Positions 43,661-55,411 of a DNA stretch of 64,000 nucleotides are shown piece after piece (position 1 is the stretch's first letter; each line of letters begins with the position of its first letter). This stretch comes from Lunularia cruciata (taxonomy: Eukaryota > Streptophyta > Marchantiopsida > Lunulariales > Lunulariaceae), in assembly GCA_948567375.1 (NCBI GenBank), contig OX419761.1, positions 29,612,243 to 29,676,242 of the forward strand, in the 5' to 3' direction. Below the pieces are notes generated by a model, which ran no database searches, was not told the DNA's origin, and worked only from the letters and a program-made list of their open reading frames with translations. A program made the translations under genes and the position numbers.

Positions 43661-43839
43661 GTTGTTTGGCACTTTTGAGTAAGACACCTTAGAATACTCA
43701 GTCCTAGGATGGGAAGTTTGTCAAGAAAACAACCATAGAGTAAGCTTTGAAGGGAGATGAGTCCCTAGATGAGAAGTTTGTCAATGTAGCAGCCATAGAG
43801 CAAGCTTTGGAGGAAGATAAATCTAATTTTGCAGTGTGA

Positions 43840-45240
43840 ATCAAACCGATTGCACAAGGAGAATCTAAGGAGGGTCAAGAGCTTCATCAAGCAATGGTTG
43901 ATCAAAGAGTTCAGGAGTTTGCAGATGTGTTTTTGGATGATCTGCCAAAGGATTACACTCCAATCATGGTATGCTCTTCAAGATTAAGTTATTGCCATGG
44001 AGTACTCTAATGAGTAGACTAATTTATTGGCTCTCACCAAAAGGAGTTAGAGGAGTTGCAAATAACACTTATGGAATTTTTGGAGAAGGATTTTTTATGA
44101 CATAGTACCTCCTTGGGGAGCACTAGCACTATTTGCTCCAAAGAAGGATGGAGGACTTTACTTTTGTATTGATTACTTGGGCTCAATAAACAAACATTAA
44201 AGAATGCATATCCCTTGCCTTGAATTGATGACTTGCTTGATCAATTAAGTGGATCATGATACTTCTCCAAGTTGGATCTTTGCAGTGACTATTGGCAAAT
44301 CCCCATTGATAGGAAGGATGTGCAAAAGACTACCTTTTGTTCAAGGTATGGGCATTTTGAATAGAGAGTTCTACCTTTTGGGCTCACTAATGCTCCAGTA
44401 GTCTTCATGGATCAGATGCATAGGGTGTTGGTTGGAATATTGGATCAGTACATGGTGGTGTTCTTGGATGATATTTTAATCTATAGCAAGACAGAGGCAT
44501 AACACGCGAATCACGTACAAGAAGTCCTAAGATGACTATGACAATGGAAGTTCAAAATGTGTCTTTTGTCATAAGGAAGTTACCTTCTTGGGTCACAAGT
44601 TCTCATTGTAGGGGATCAAGATGGAAAAGGAGAAAATCAAGGCTATCACTAATTGGCCTACTCCAAAGGATACTATAGAAGTACAAGCATTTAATGGATT
44701 GGCCAATTTTTTCCGACGGTTCATCTACTATTATGCTCATATAGCCACACCATTGACCAATCTCTTGGGGAAGAACTCAAGCTTTGAGTGGACCAACAAG
44801 CACATAGAAGCATTCTAGAAGCTGAAACATATGGTGTCTTAAAGATCCATTCTTCAACCATATGATCCTCAATACCTTGTGTGGTTGATTTTGATGCTTC
44901 TAACTTTGCAATTGGAGTTATGTTACAACAGGAATTCTCAAATAGGTTACATCGCATTGCCTTTGTGTCTTGTAGACTAAATAAGGTAGAAAGGAATTAC
45001 TCTACTCACGATCAGGAAAAACTAGCAATAGCATATGCAACCAAGGTATGTTTCTCTTGGGGAAACAAGCAATCATGCAAATTGATCACAAACCTTTGTT
45101 GTAGATATTACACTTGGAACACATGATGAGTTGACGTCATCAATAGGAGGAACAACTACAATTTTTTAACATCAAAATTAAGTACAAACTTGGTTGTTTC
45201 CACATCATCCCTGATGCCCTATCATGAAGACCTGATTTGA
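43840..45240 (+). pseudogene. G2 reverse transcriptase and RNase H, broken
   Basis: Fragments in order: [81 protein letters not shown] and the catalytic [10 protein letters not shown] near 44461-44490. The thumb block is VQAFNGLANFFRRFIYYYA (44673-44730); RNase H is WLILMLLTLQLEL-shifted, with VDFDASNFAIGVMLQQEF at 44884. Multiple stops and frame changes. Confidence 0.88.
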
Positions 45241-45439
45241 AGTTTCTTCCTCTCATCACGGTGGCAATTACAACGGTATTAAGTGACTCCAAAGTCCAAA
45301 TCAAGTTTAAGACCACTTTACAACAAGATCCTTTCTTTCAGATATTACAAGGTCATCTTGCAGCATGCAACAAGGAGTACAACACCTTCTCCTTCAAGGA
45401 AGGCCTTCTATTTTGTGAACCGGATTTATGTTCTAGCTA

Positions 45440-46480
45440 AGGATGATCTCTGACTTGTGCGCCTCCAAGAAGCCCATGACTTACCAATTGTTGGTCACAT
45501 GGGTGTGGACAAGACCTTGGTTACTCTCCAACACCAATGGTGATGGCTCAACATACCCAAGATGTTCAAGAGTTTGCCGATTGTATGAGAGTTGCCAATG
45601 CAACAAGGCCAACAACCAAAATTTGAGTGGACTCCTTCAACCACTCTCCATTCCATCTGCTCAATGGGAAAACATGAGCTTGGATCTCATCATGTCCTTG
45701 CCCAAGACAAAGCAAGGTCACCCAATGATCATGGCGTTTGTGGATAAGCTTAGTAATCACATCCATTTAGCACCAACCTTTGATATCGTGGATGCTCTCA
45801 CAATAGCATAAATCTACTTCAACATTGTCTTCAAGCATCATGGGATGCCTCATGCCTTTGATTGTGATCCTCAATTCACTAGGAAATTTTGGCAAACACT
45901 CTTCAAGTTACTTGGCACCAAGCTTGCTTTGTCCATGGCCTATAATCCTCAAACTGATGGATAAACTAAATATGCAAATAACACCTTGGATGATATGCTT
46001 CATGCCTTTTTCAACATCCACCATGCCAATTGGGATGAATGTTGCAGTTGCGGAGTTTACATACAATAATTCCAAATATGCAAGCACTAGATTCTTTCTT
46101 TTCTTCCTCAATTTTGCCCAAGATCCAATTGTTCTAGATTTCTTTCTAGCTCCTCCTCCATCTCATGTCCCTCATACTTCCACCTTCTTGACCACCATAT
46201 CTCCATCCCTCAAACAAGCCAAATCTCATCTCCTTGTTGCTCAAAATTGGCAAAACCAATATGTGGACCATCATCACTGTGATCTCACCTTTCAAGTTGG
46301 TGATAAGGTCATGCTCTCCTCTAATAACCCACCCCTTCCACTTGATATCCAAGTTTGTAAACTTGCACCTAATTGGATAGGACCCTTTGATGTCATCCAA
46401 ATCATCTCTCATGTTGCTTATCAACTTGCTTTGCCTTCTCATATGCACACCCACCCTATCTTTCCAAGTTCATGTTTCCA
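45440..46480 (+). pseudogene. G2 integrase, broken
   Basis: Fragments: LQEAHDLPIVGHMGVDKT (zinc-binding His pair), YESCQCNKANNQNLSGLLQP (Cys pair degraded to one CxxC-like remnant), MSLDLIMSLPKTKQGH with the first Asp, then FKHHGMPHAF-type sequence around the second Asp. YNNSKYASTRFF and a C-terminal GDKVMLSSNNPPL, KLAPNWIGPFDVIQI segment (the GPF/Y-type module) follow. Confidence 0.85.
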
Positions 46481-46599
46481 AGTTGAAACCCTTTGTTCCT
46501 AACCCATCTTTTTCCTCTTGTGTCCAACCTCCTCCTTCACCAATTCCTATCAATGATCATGAGGAGTATGAAGTTGATCATATCCTTGCACTTCACCAC

Positions 46600-46740
46600 A
46601 TTCAACAAGGTTGCTTGACAACATATGGAGTATAAGGTTCTTTGGAAAGGGTATTCCCTTCATGATGCCACATGGGAATCTTTTTTTCATCTCCAAAATG
46701 CACAAATGGCCATCCAAGAGTTTGAAGCTTCAATGGTGAC
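46600..46740 (+). pseudogene. G2 chromodomain
   Basis: The frame reads MEYKVLWKGYSLHDATWES, FFHLQNAQMAIQEFEASM and ends shortly before the LTR. The aromatic cage positions (Y, W) and the closing helix NAQMAIQEFE are intact, unlike in G1. It is separated from the preceding integrase tail by a frameshift. Confidence 0.88.
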
Positions 46741-46771
46741 AAGGACGTCACCAACTAGTGGTGAGGGAATA

Positions 46772-47164
46772 TGTAATAATATGGAGTTTAGCAATGAAGT
46801 TAGTTTGGGCTAACAAAGTAGCAAATAAGCCAAATTAGCCTAGAATATTCCAAAATTATCTAGGAAGCTTCCCAGTTAGCTTAGCTTGCACTCCAAGTTA
46901 TTAGCTTCTAGAGGCTTCCGACTACCTTAGCTTGCACACCAAGTAGGCAACTTCTAGAAAGAAGCTTCTTGAAAAGCTTCTCATTTAACTTGGCTTGCAT
47001 TCCAAGAAAGCGGCTCAAGGAAGCTTCTTGAGAAGCTTCTCAAGAGCTTTATATGCTCCTTATAAATACCAAAGCCAAAGCTCATGCTAGGCATTTGGAG
47101 TTTCCAATAAACAAGTGTCCTAATGTGATCTTCCATTTTCTCTCCTTGGTCTTGGTCTTTTACA
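46772..47164 (+). repeat. G2 3' LTR
   Basis: 393 bp from TGTAATAATATGG to TCTTTTACA, preceded by the purine tract GGTGAGGGAATA. TATA box TATAAATA at 47061. Upstream, within about 50 bp, is GGAAGCTTCTTGAGAAGCTTC, which carries two GAAgcTTC units. It is followed by the target repeat ATGAT (47165-47169). Confidence 0.93.
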
Positions 47165-47239
47165 ATGATAATGATTACTAAGTACAACTTTGGAGATCTC
47201 TTCTTATTGAGTTTGAATTGCTAGAATGGCATATCCTAA

Positions 47240-49205
47240 GGAGTTCATAGTCTAGGAAGATATTAAAAATACTAAAATGTCCATGATTATATGCCACAAA
47301 AATTTCATATGACCCAACTTCTTGACTTCCATCATGCTACCTCTTCCTAGAACTTCCTATAGCGTCCTTGAAAAAATGATGCAAATTATCAACACTTTTT
47401 TCTCAAGGATATGCCATTGTTAGATGCCTTTCATACATCAATGTATTCATCCTCAAATGTGACCCAGGGTGCACCAAAGCAACATGTAACGCTATCTCAA
47501 ATGTTAGCTATTGGCACTACTCCAAAGTATGTTCTTTTAGCTTTATGAAAAGTTACTCCTAACACTCATATGATAAGAAGAAAAATCTATAATGAGCAAG
47601 CATGGCTTTGAAAAATAGAACTTGCTAATAGACCAAGGGTTCTTGCTCTTGTAAATACTCTTCAAGATAGCAACTATTGGAGTGACTATTGATGCAATGA
47701 TGCAAATGAGGTTACTCATTTGTTCTTTGCACATCCCAATTGCATTCATTTAGCTCAGGCATATCCATAGTCTTTGGTGATGGATTATACATATAAAAAA
47801 AATGACTTTAAAATGCCAATGTCTTCATTTTGCTAGAGTCACAAGTTGTAACCATCATTTACAATTACCTTCTTATGAGAAGAAAAACAACCATACTACC
47901 AATGTGCTTTAGATCACATTGCAACCTTGTACAATCCTATCAAAAAGGTTACAATTTTGATAGATTATGAGCTTGCTTTGATGACTGCTCTTCTATCTAT
48001 ATTTCTTATTTCAACACATCTTCTTTGCATTTGGCACATTCAAAAGAATGTCTTAGCCAATTGTAAGAAGTACTTTTGTACTAAAGATAACTTGAATAAA
48101 TTCATGAGCAAATTGAAAAATGTGGTGCAATCAAAGACTCCAAAAATATTTACCAAATTGGGGAATGCTTTGTGTGAAACATATGGCTTGGTTCAAATAA
48201 TGATCAATTATATGAGGAACTCTTGGATTTTATACCAAAAATTCTTTGTAGCAACATGGGCAAATCATCATATTCATTTTGGCAAAGTTATATTTTATTG
48301 AGATGAGGTTCAACACTTGATGGTCAAATAATATTTGAAGATCTCCACCAAAGATCTACAATATGTTCAAGTTTGACTGTCACATACCTTTGAGAATAAA
48401 CTCAAAGAAATCAAAGAAAAGCAAGGCATGGAGAATATTTGGGTTCTGCACAATCACAATCAGGCACTTTATTAGAATATTATCAAAAAAATTCATTTTA
48501 TGCTCTAAAGAAACATTCACAAACAATTGTTGATGGTACAAGAGGAAGGAAGTGAAAAATTGTAGAGTTGTTCTAATGTCTTCATGAAGATAATGGGATT
48601 GCCTTGTATCGTATTTTAGATCATATTTTGCAAATTTTGAATGGTAAGGATTTGCTTTCAATGGATGAATTTTATCCTATGTAACATTTGGTGCACATTG
48701 AACATTCATCCAACACTATCACACCAAGACCAATTGATATTGTTTATCTATTATCCTAACAAGCTTAGATCCTATTCATAGTGTTGTTTATCAAATTTAT
48801 CATATATTACCACCTTATCAACAAGAGAAAATATGTAATATGTTGTAAGCTCTTATTGCAATTGAAACATTGGCTTTGGAGAATCCACCAATGCAACATA
48901 CTCATGGATATCCTCAAGGCTCTCAAGGGAATTTCCAACAAACAAACTAAAATGCATGAGAGCTGAGTCGTTTATGCAACAAGAAGCCTCACAATATGAG
49001 CTAATGGAGGCATCAATTTCACAAGGAAGACTTAGATGTTGTGTAATCTATAAGTTTACTGGATATAATGCATGAACTTGTCCTCAACATATTATGTTTC
49101 ATCATAAGCATCATATTTATCAATGTAGAAAGAGTTTAGAATATGATAGAGATGCTAGAGAATATGATAAACATGTTAAAGTTTTTCCTACTTCACCAAT
49201 CATTA
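47240..49205 (+). pseudogene. Mutator-like (MULE/FAR1-type) transposase, broken
   Basis: Cut-and-paste transposase relic. Fragments in typical MULE order: PRVLALVNTLQDSNYWSDY and VTHLFFAHPNCIHLAQAYP, then the core around the first acidic residue (VMDYTYKKNDFKMPM near 47775). The second core block VTILIDYELALMTALLS and HLLCIWHIQKNVLANCKKYF follow in a 124-codon frame at 47927-48301. Next come MRNSWILYQKFFVATWANHH and HFGKVIF, and a distal SIDEFYP-like LSMDEFYPM near 48670. A basic NPPMQHTHGYPQGSQG segment (48880-48930) recalls the TRGRPxGS tail. Stops are numerous. Terminal inverted repeats were not found. Confidence 0.8.
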
Positions 49206-51633
49206 CAATGTTGATCTGATCATGATATTTAGTTGGATAAGCCAAGGTTATCTTTTGCTAATGAGTTGGTTTCATATTCATCACTAAGTATATGAAATTT
49301 TCTCTTTCTATTGTTCAAAAATCTTCCCACTCTTGTTGCTCTTCACTGTCTTTTTCTTTTGCATGTATCTTTCTCATTCAAGCTATTTTGATCATTTACA
49401 TCAATGTTTTATTTACTTCTCTATTGATCTATGTTTTCTTTCAAGTTTATCTATAACATCTCAAGCCAACAATATCCCCATCAATCAATACATCCATTCT
49501 TGAAGAGATGAATGCATACTTACTACAAAATAAGTATGCAAACACTTTGTTTGTTTAATATCAAGAAAAACACTTGTTATTTTGGAACTATGTCTTTTGC
49601 ACTTTTTAAGCATTTTAGTTAGACAAGGCCCAAGTATTCCATGATGTTTGCTTCATATCTAGGACATTGAAGATTGAGCACAACCCTTGCTAAGCAATAT
49701 CCTGGAGCTTGGATCCAAAGTAGTTTGATTCTTTAAAATTATCAAAAGTTGGGGCTGAGTATCTAATTTTTTCTCCATTTGTTTAGGTGGTGCTGTTATC
49801 TTAGGCTTTCACCTTCAATATGGAGACATATAGTCACATGGTTTTTGACAACTACTTTGCTACACATTTTTAGATTAACTTCTTATTGTTACAATGGTGA
49901 CTACTCAACTATATATTTGTAGCAAAAGCCATCTCAAGATGAAAGAAGTGTGTGCCATTTGAGAGAAATCTTTTTTTGGCACAAGTTCATCACAAAAGAT
50001 GTACTATGCATGAGTGATGGATGAGGAGGTGTTTCTATATCTGATCATCATTCTTTCCACCATGACAAGGACTACCTTGAATTAAGCATTCTATAATATC
50101 AAGTATTTGCATGTATTTGTAAAAAAGGAATACTAGATAAGTACTCATGATGTCAAAGCAGCCTGATGTTGATAATACAACCTCAGCTTAATAATAAACC
50201 AACTTGATGTAGCCAGCAGCAAGTTGAGAATGTCCTAGAAAACAATGTTAAAAACAAGATGAGAATATCCTATATTACAATGTTTAGATAGTACTAGCTA
50301 GGTACACATGCCATGTATGTAATAATAGTTTGGAACAATCAAATTTAGCCTGCATGCCCTTGCTATCCATAACTAATTACTAGAAAAATACAACCTTGAA
50401 GCTTGAGGTGGCCAACAACAAGCTGAGAATGTCCTATAACACAACATTAGGAAGTACTAGTTGGATACCCATGTATGTTACAATAATTAGAATAATCAAA
50501 TCATAGTTGAGGGCACTTGCTATTTGTTATGAATACCCGAATTAGCTCCAAATTTGGACAGTGTGAGAACTTACTAGGTTAGTTAAGATTGTTAAAATTT
50601 TCCACTAATACTTGCTTATACTCATCTCAAATGACTCATTCAATAGATTCACAAGTGTTTTCTTATGTCTACTCTATTACAGTGCTTGTTTTTAGATCTC
50701 CAATTCTATGAAAAGTATAAATTTTTCTACAAGTCATTGTAGTGTTTCTTGCATATTTCCTCCTATAAAAACAACCATGAAACAAAAGAGGAAACTAGAA
50801 TTTCTTGCATTTACTACATCCAACTACCAATTCATCTAACAATCACTTAGAAGTTAAGAAAGTACTTACTTTGATCTCCAATCAAGGGAACCTGCATAAA
50901 TTAAACAAGGATGGATAAAACAGATGTGGATGTATCAATTTAGAAATGAAAAAGAGTGTTTCTACTTGCTACCTTGTACTCTATTGATAATAAGACAAAC
51001 ATCTCACAAGTGAGGTATGTAATGGGTTTCTTGTAGAATGCCCATGAGTATTGATTTCATATATAGACTCCCATGTTCACTCTTTGAGTTGCACTATTTT
51101 GGATGCTAGAATTCTTTAAATTAATTTGGTTGTATTCATCATGATCAAGAGGGATCTCTTGCTAGCATAGAATCATGATATTGCATGAATGTTTGAAAAT
51201 ATTTCATTGATTGGATGCCATAGACCACTTTCCATACAATAAGCTTGTCATCTTTCTCCATCTTTGTACAATAAATACAAACCCAAGCTTGAGTAGTACT
51301 ACAACCTACTCACACAAGATTTTGGTATTGTGTCACACAAGTATAGATTCACACAAATGATGACTCAAAGTCACATTGATCTCCCTACTATAGAGTAGAG
51401 CGGGTTGATTCAGTAAAAAGGTATCAATTGAATGGTAAGACTACTTCCTTGATATGCTTTTTTTATCCCTTCATAAAATCTAACAATAAGGGTGGGTTGA
51501 TTTAGTAAAAGGTAGTGTAGATTTAACAAATCTCAATATCCCCTTAATCAAATCTAACAATAAGTTGAGGTCTCATATCAAGCCATCAATAAAACAATGA
51601 AACCACTTCTTAGCATGCTTTTTGCAAAGCAAA
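49206..51633. other. AT-rich spacer with imperfect tandem repeats
   Basis: No gene. An imperfect tandem repeat lies at about 50165-50545: AAGTTGAGAATGTCCTA at 50221 recurs as AAGCTGAGAATGTCCTA at 50420, and CCATGTATGT recurs downstream. Unit length differs because the first unit has an internal ~38 bp duplication. A second loose repeat, GGTTGATTYAGTAAAA near 51399 and 51486, is too diverged to delimit. Confidence 0.45.
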
Positions 51634-51715
51634 ATATCATAACTAAAAAGGATAGTGGAGGATTTTGAAAGAGCTTATGTTCAAATTCCTCCACTATCTT
51701 TTTTAGGTATGATAT
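51634..51715. repeat. Hairpin with 36 bp arms and 10-base loop
   Basis: The left arm 51634-51669 (starting ATATCATAACTAAAAAGG) and right arm 51680-51715 are reverse complements with three mismatches. It lies at the edge of the first copy of the long direct repeat; the second copy lacks it. It could be a small foldback element or the hairpin of a transposon end. Confidence 0.85.
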
Positions 51716-53105
51716 ACATGAAAGAAAAATCCATTATGGAAATAGGTTATCTAGAACTGATGAAATGAAAATAATTGATAAGCAATATGTACATGATTCA
51801 CAATGCTAGAGTAGTGTTAAATCCCTAAGGTAGAATGCATCAAATGTAACCTATAGCAAAGGCATAATTGAAACAAATTGAGAATAATAGATGCCCAACA
51901 TACTAGTAAATAATGTGAAATCAAGAGCATTTATGCAAACAACTATGAGAAATAGGAAACTTTATGTAAGAGCACACCAGTAAGCAATGGTGAACAATAA
52001 AGATTAAGCATGTGGGCTGGAGTCAGATGTAGGAACATTGTAGATGAAAGAGGTTGAACCAAGAATCAATCAAAGAGAAAATAAAAATACTAACAAAGGA
52101 ATTAGCCTGGCAATGGAGGAGTGGAACAATACAGGAGTTATCAAATTGTGTGGCTGCAAAAACACGTTGAAGTGTAACACAATAACAAGAGTGAAGTGTA
52201 AGAGGACAAGATATAAAGAACAAGCACTATGGATGCTCAAGTCATGAGACTCTAAACAGCAAAGGGAAGTAGAAGGTGGCCATAGTAAACCTCCACAAAA
52301 ACACCTACAACTTCATCAATGCCTCACATAATGCTAAAGTATATGAGCAATGGTCAGTACACCTTATACCAAGTTTTTGCTTAAAAACATGGGACTTCCA
52401 AGGCAAACTTGGTTGCTTCCAATGGAGCCGCTCAAGGTAAGGGAAAAGCTCTAACATATGAAGCTTAAAATCCAAACAAAGAGCAGCAATAGTAATAAGT
52501 AAAACGATTGTGCAATGTAGATAAATCAGCATCCAAAGGGAAAATATGAAGTTATGAGCAAAATTAAGTAAATGGCTCAAGATATACCTGGTTAAAGCCT
52601 ACAAGGAAGCAAATATTAGTATTAAAATCAAGTAAAAACTAGCAAAACTACTCAACAATGCAAATTAATAAACAAGGTGGCAAACTAACTGCGTGAAATC
52701 ACAAAAAAACAATAAGGAGCTAAATCAAAAGGCACGCAAAAGAGCAAGTCATCTGCCATAGAAATTGGGGCCAACAGCTCACAGAGTGAAGTAGAGTAAG
52801 CAACATTGAAAGGTGGAACAAAAAAATGATCCAAAGAGGGGAAAGAGGTATAAGAAGGGGCCAAAGGAGGACATCAATGCTGCATTAGAAGGGACGGGAC
52901 AACTCAAATAGGAAAAGCAAAGGAAGGAACAAAGAAGCAAGGAAAAGCCTGAGAGGACTTAGTGCATCATGAGAAAGGGGAAAGAAAAGAGGCAAGATCT
53001 ACCTCAAATGAAGTGTAGACAAGGTGGGCCCAACTTTCCATAAGCAAACCATGGAATACCACATGGCAGAAAACCCAAACCCACATGTGAATTAAAATAG
53101 TGGTG

Positions 53106-53137
<32 letters not shown>

Positions 53138-53187
53138 TCAAAATTCAAGTAGAACTCTTGATCAATAGTATGGTATACAAGCCTACA
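51713..53187 (-). repeat. Long direct repeat D1 (about 1.48 kb)
   Basis: Matches 55412-56995 along its length in the same orientation. Shared blocks include AATATGTACATGATTCACAA, AGTAGTGTTAAATCCCTAAG, GAATGCATCAAATGTAACC, GGAAACTTTATGTAAGAGC, AAAATCCAAACAAAG and CAAGTAGAACTC. Near one end both contain a (TA)n tract (here 53106-53132). It lacks a 62 bp segment present in the other copy between GAGCAAGT repeats. The strand given is that of the GIY-YIG frame lying between the copies. Confidence 0.93.
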
Positions 53188-55411
53188 AGAAAAACTACTA
53201 GTGGGCTTGAATATAAGCTCCTTGCGTGGCAAAAAGAATGGATGTTCTAAATCTCTATAGATAATAAGCCCATGATAACCATAGATATCTTTTTCCATTT
53301 GTAAGATAGAGCAAAAAAATGTATGGCTCATGTGAAGAGTGTAATTTTCAAAGACAAAGCTTTTTGTAAGTTTCCTATAAGCTGAAAGGTATGACCTTTT
53401 GGAATTAAAAATCCGTCTATATCTAACACACTCCAATTTTATAATCCCTAATTTACATTTACAGGAAATGCTGAAAAGACCATGAGAGAGCAAGATGGTC
53501 TTTATAGGCAAATCTTCTAGAAATGGGAAATTTGGGGGTGTGAAAAGGGTAGAATGATCCACGACAAAAGAAATAGATGGTGTGATAAAAGAGAGAAAAG
53601 GGTGTTTTCTCTCAGATGACTCCTAAGGTGGATGTGAGATGCTCTTCCATGAATGTTGTACCCTTGAGGAGCCCAACAATTGAGGAGATGGATCCAAAAG
53701 AGCTCCTCCTTGTTGGCAAAATCTCTAAAATGAGTACCTTTAGGTACCTTGACTATAGGGAATAGTCAGAAGCCATGGAACCTAAATTTGGCCATTGCTG
53801 CCATCAAGGGAGTAAAGTTGAAGGCAGAAGAACAAAGAACAAAGAGACTTTTCCAAGTGGCAATGTTGTTGGAATCTTTGAAAAGCAGAACCTGCTGTTT
53901 GGCCCACATAACATTTTCCATTATGCAAGGAACAAATGACGTATATAACTCCAAAGTCATGTAAGGGGTGAAGAAACAAAACATGCCCTATATGGTGAAA
54001 TCTCAAAGCCTTAATTGCTGCAGAATGGGATCATGGTCTGCTGAAAAATGATTGGTGAGCAAATGTGTTCTTATTTGAGCCAATCAATTCTACCTAGAGG
54101 GAAAAGGAAAGTCTGAGTAAGGTTAAGTGTAGAGATGGATTTGAAAGAGATATTTCCACACAACAAGGTTCCCATTTGTAGTGCAAAGAAGAGGTACGGT
54201 GCAGGCTAAAGAGTGATGGGTAAACTATAAATAACACCAAATACCAAACACGGGCAGAATGGTAAGTCAACATGGAATAGTAAATCAGACATGGATATGG
54301 ACGGAGGTGAGTCATCATGGAATAGGAAATCTAATATAGACAAAGGTGAGACATCATGGAACAAAACAAGAAACAAGGATGAAGTTGATGATAGGAATAG
54401 GAAGTAACTAAATGAGGATGAAATTGGAATAGTAGTAATAGGAATAGTAAGTAATTGAACAAGGATAAAATTGATGATAAGAACATGAAGGAACTAACCT
54501 AAGGAGGCAAATATGGAGGTTATTGAGGTGAGTAACTGGTGAGTCAATATGAGAATAGGACTGAACAAAGGCCAAGACTCAAACGAGTTTCAAGGAGGAT
54601 AGAAGCAAAGACCAAGCTGATGTGGAGGTTATCAAGGTGAGTAAATGTAGAGGTAATGTGAGATCAAATCTAGAGGGCAGAACTAGAAGAGGGCGGCAGA
54701 TGTGGTTTGTGGGGGATAGAAGTACAAAGCATGGATAATAAGAGGTAGAGGTGGCCATAACAATGGAGTAGGGCTCAAGGGAATGAAAGTGCTGATGTGA
54801 AGAGGCAAAGGTGGCACTAAATAGTAGATATGGAGCATGGAGCAAAGCTCAAAGGCATAACAACGAGTGCCACAATTAAGGGTGACAAAGGGAGATCTAG
54901 AAAAGAATTGGATGAGTAGGCAACGGAATAGAAGATGTAGCAAAAGGCATATCAAAGCATAGATGACATGTGGCATGTAAGACTACTACAAAACCAAGTG
55001 AATGAGATAATAGGAAATCCAACAAAGAACAACAAAATGGTCATGCTTTCACTTTGTTTAGGGTTAAGCCAAGAATAAGCTAAATCTACTAAAATGGGAT
55101 CAACCAAACTACTACAATGAGAATTGAAACTGTCAAGTAAGGAGTTGAAGGTGAATGCCATCATGATAACTCAAAATCATTCATGTAACTAGAAAATATA
55201 TATATCAACCAAGAACATGAATTGATGATGAATGAACCAGAGCTTACTTGTCCTAATCCGCCTATTGTGGTGGGGCTTGAATGTCATATAAAGAAGCAAA
55301 AGAATCTATTCCAAGATAAAACAAAGAGGCAGCTAAAAAGAGACCCTGCCATTATGGTCTTATAGTGCCATCAGTATATATATATATGTGAGACCAAAAG
55401 CTATTCTATAT
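53188..55411 (-). mobile_element. Interval between long direct repeats, with GIY-YIG domain
   Basis: 2.2 kb flanked by direct repeats of ~1.5 kb. On the minus strand it contains a GIY-YIG nuclease domain (53640-53965). Downstream is a 156-codon frame (53092-53562; MDHSTLFTPPNFPFLED at its start) of unknown nature that runs into the (TA)n tract. The upstream half (54100-55400) is purine-rich on the plus strand and gives no recognisable protein. A GIY-YIG endonuclease body flanked by direct repeats is the layout of Penelope-like elements (pseudo-LTRs), but I find no RT motif. The alternative is an unrelated endonuclease-bearing repeat. Confidence 0.5.
53640..53965 (-). pseudogene. GIY-YIG endonuclease domain, frameshifted
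   Basis: GIY-YIG nucleases nick DNA in homing introns, phages and Penelope-like retroelements. On the minus strand the frame reads DFGVIYVICSLHNGKCYVGQ, with the GIY- and YIG-equivalents GVIYV and YVG, then FQRFQQH with the catalytic Arg. After a frameshift near 53800 it continues MAAMAKFRFHGF, a stop, and VPKGTHFRDF. It closes with KEELFWIHLLNCWAPQGYN, matching the family's pattern of catalytic Glu plus FWI...L.....GYN. Thus Tyr, Arg and Glu are all still present although the frame is broken at least twice. The domain length (about 105 residues) fits the family. Nuclear plant copies outside Penelope-type elements or organelle-derived introns are unusual. Confidence 0.75.

Larger units (their letters stand above)
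36062..47169 (+). mobile_element. Outer Ty3/gypsy chromovirus G2 with target duplication ATGAT
   Basis: Plus-oriented element from 36067 to 47164, flanked by the 5 bp direct repeat ATGAT (36062-36066 and 47165-47169). Its 5' LTR is split by the inner element G1: 36067-36369 and 41982-42024. A degenerate primer-binding site follows at 42025 (TTAATATCAAAG). Then come gag (from ATG 42293), protease (43330-43660), RT, RNase H, integrase (45440-46200) and a chromodomain (46620-46730). A purine-rich GGTGAGGGAATA precedes the 3' LTR 46772-47164. Without G1 and its duplication the element is about 5.49 kb. Its coding region is far more decayed than G1's, as expected for the older host element. Confidence 0.9.

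Noticed and set aside
54220..54560. A tandem repeat in purine-rich sequence (GGAATAGGAA-like words)
   Set aside because: Short words recur irregularly without a fixed period; it looks like biased composition.
53188..55411. A reverse transcriptase upstream of the GIY-YIG domain
   Set aside because: I looked for the catalytic DD block and neighbouring motifs on the minus strand and found none, so the Penelope assignment is left open.
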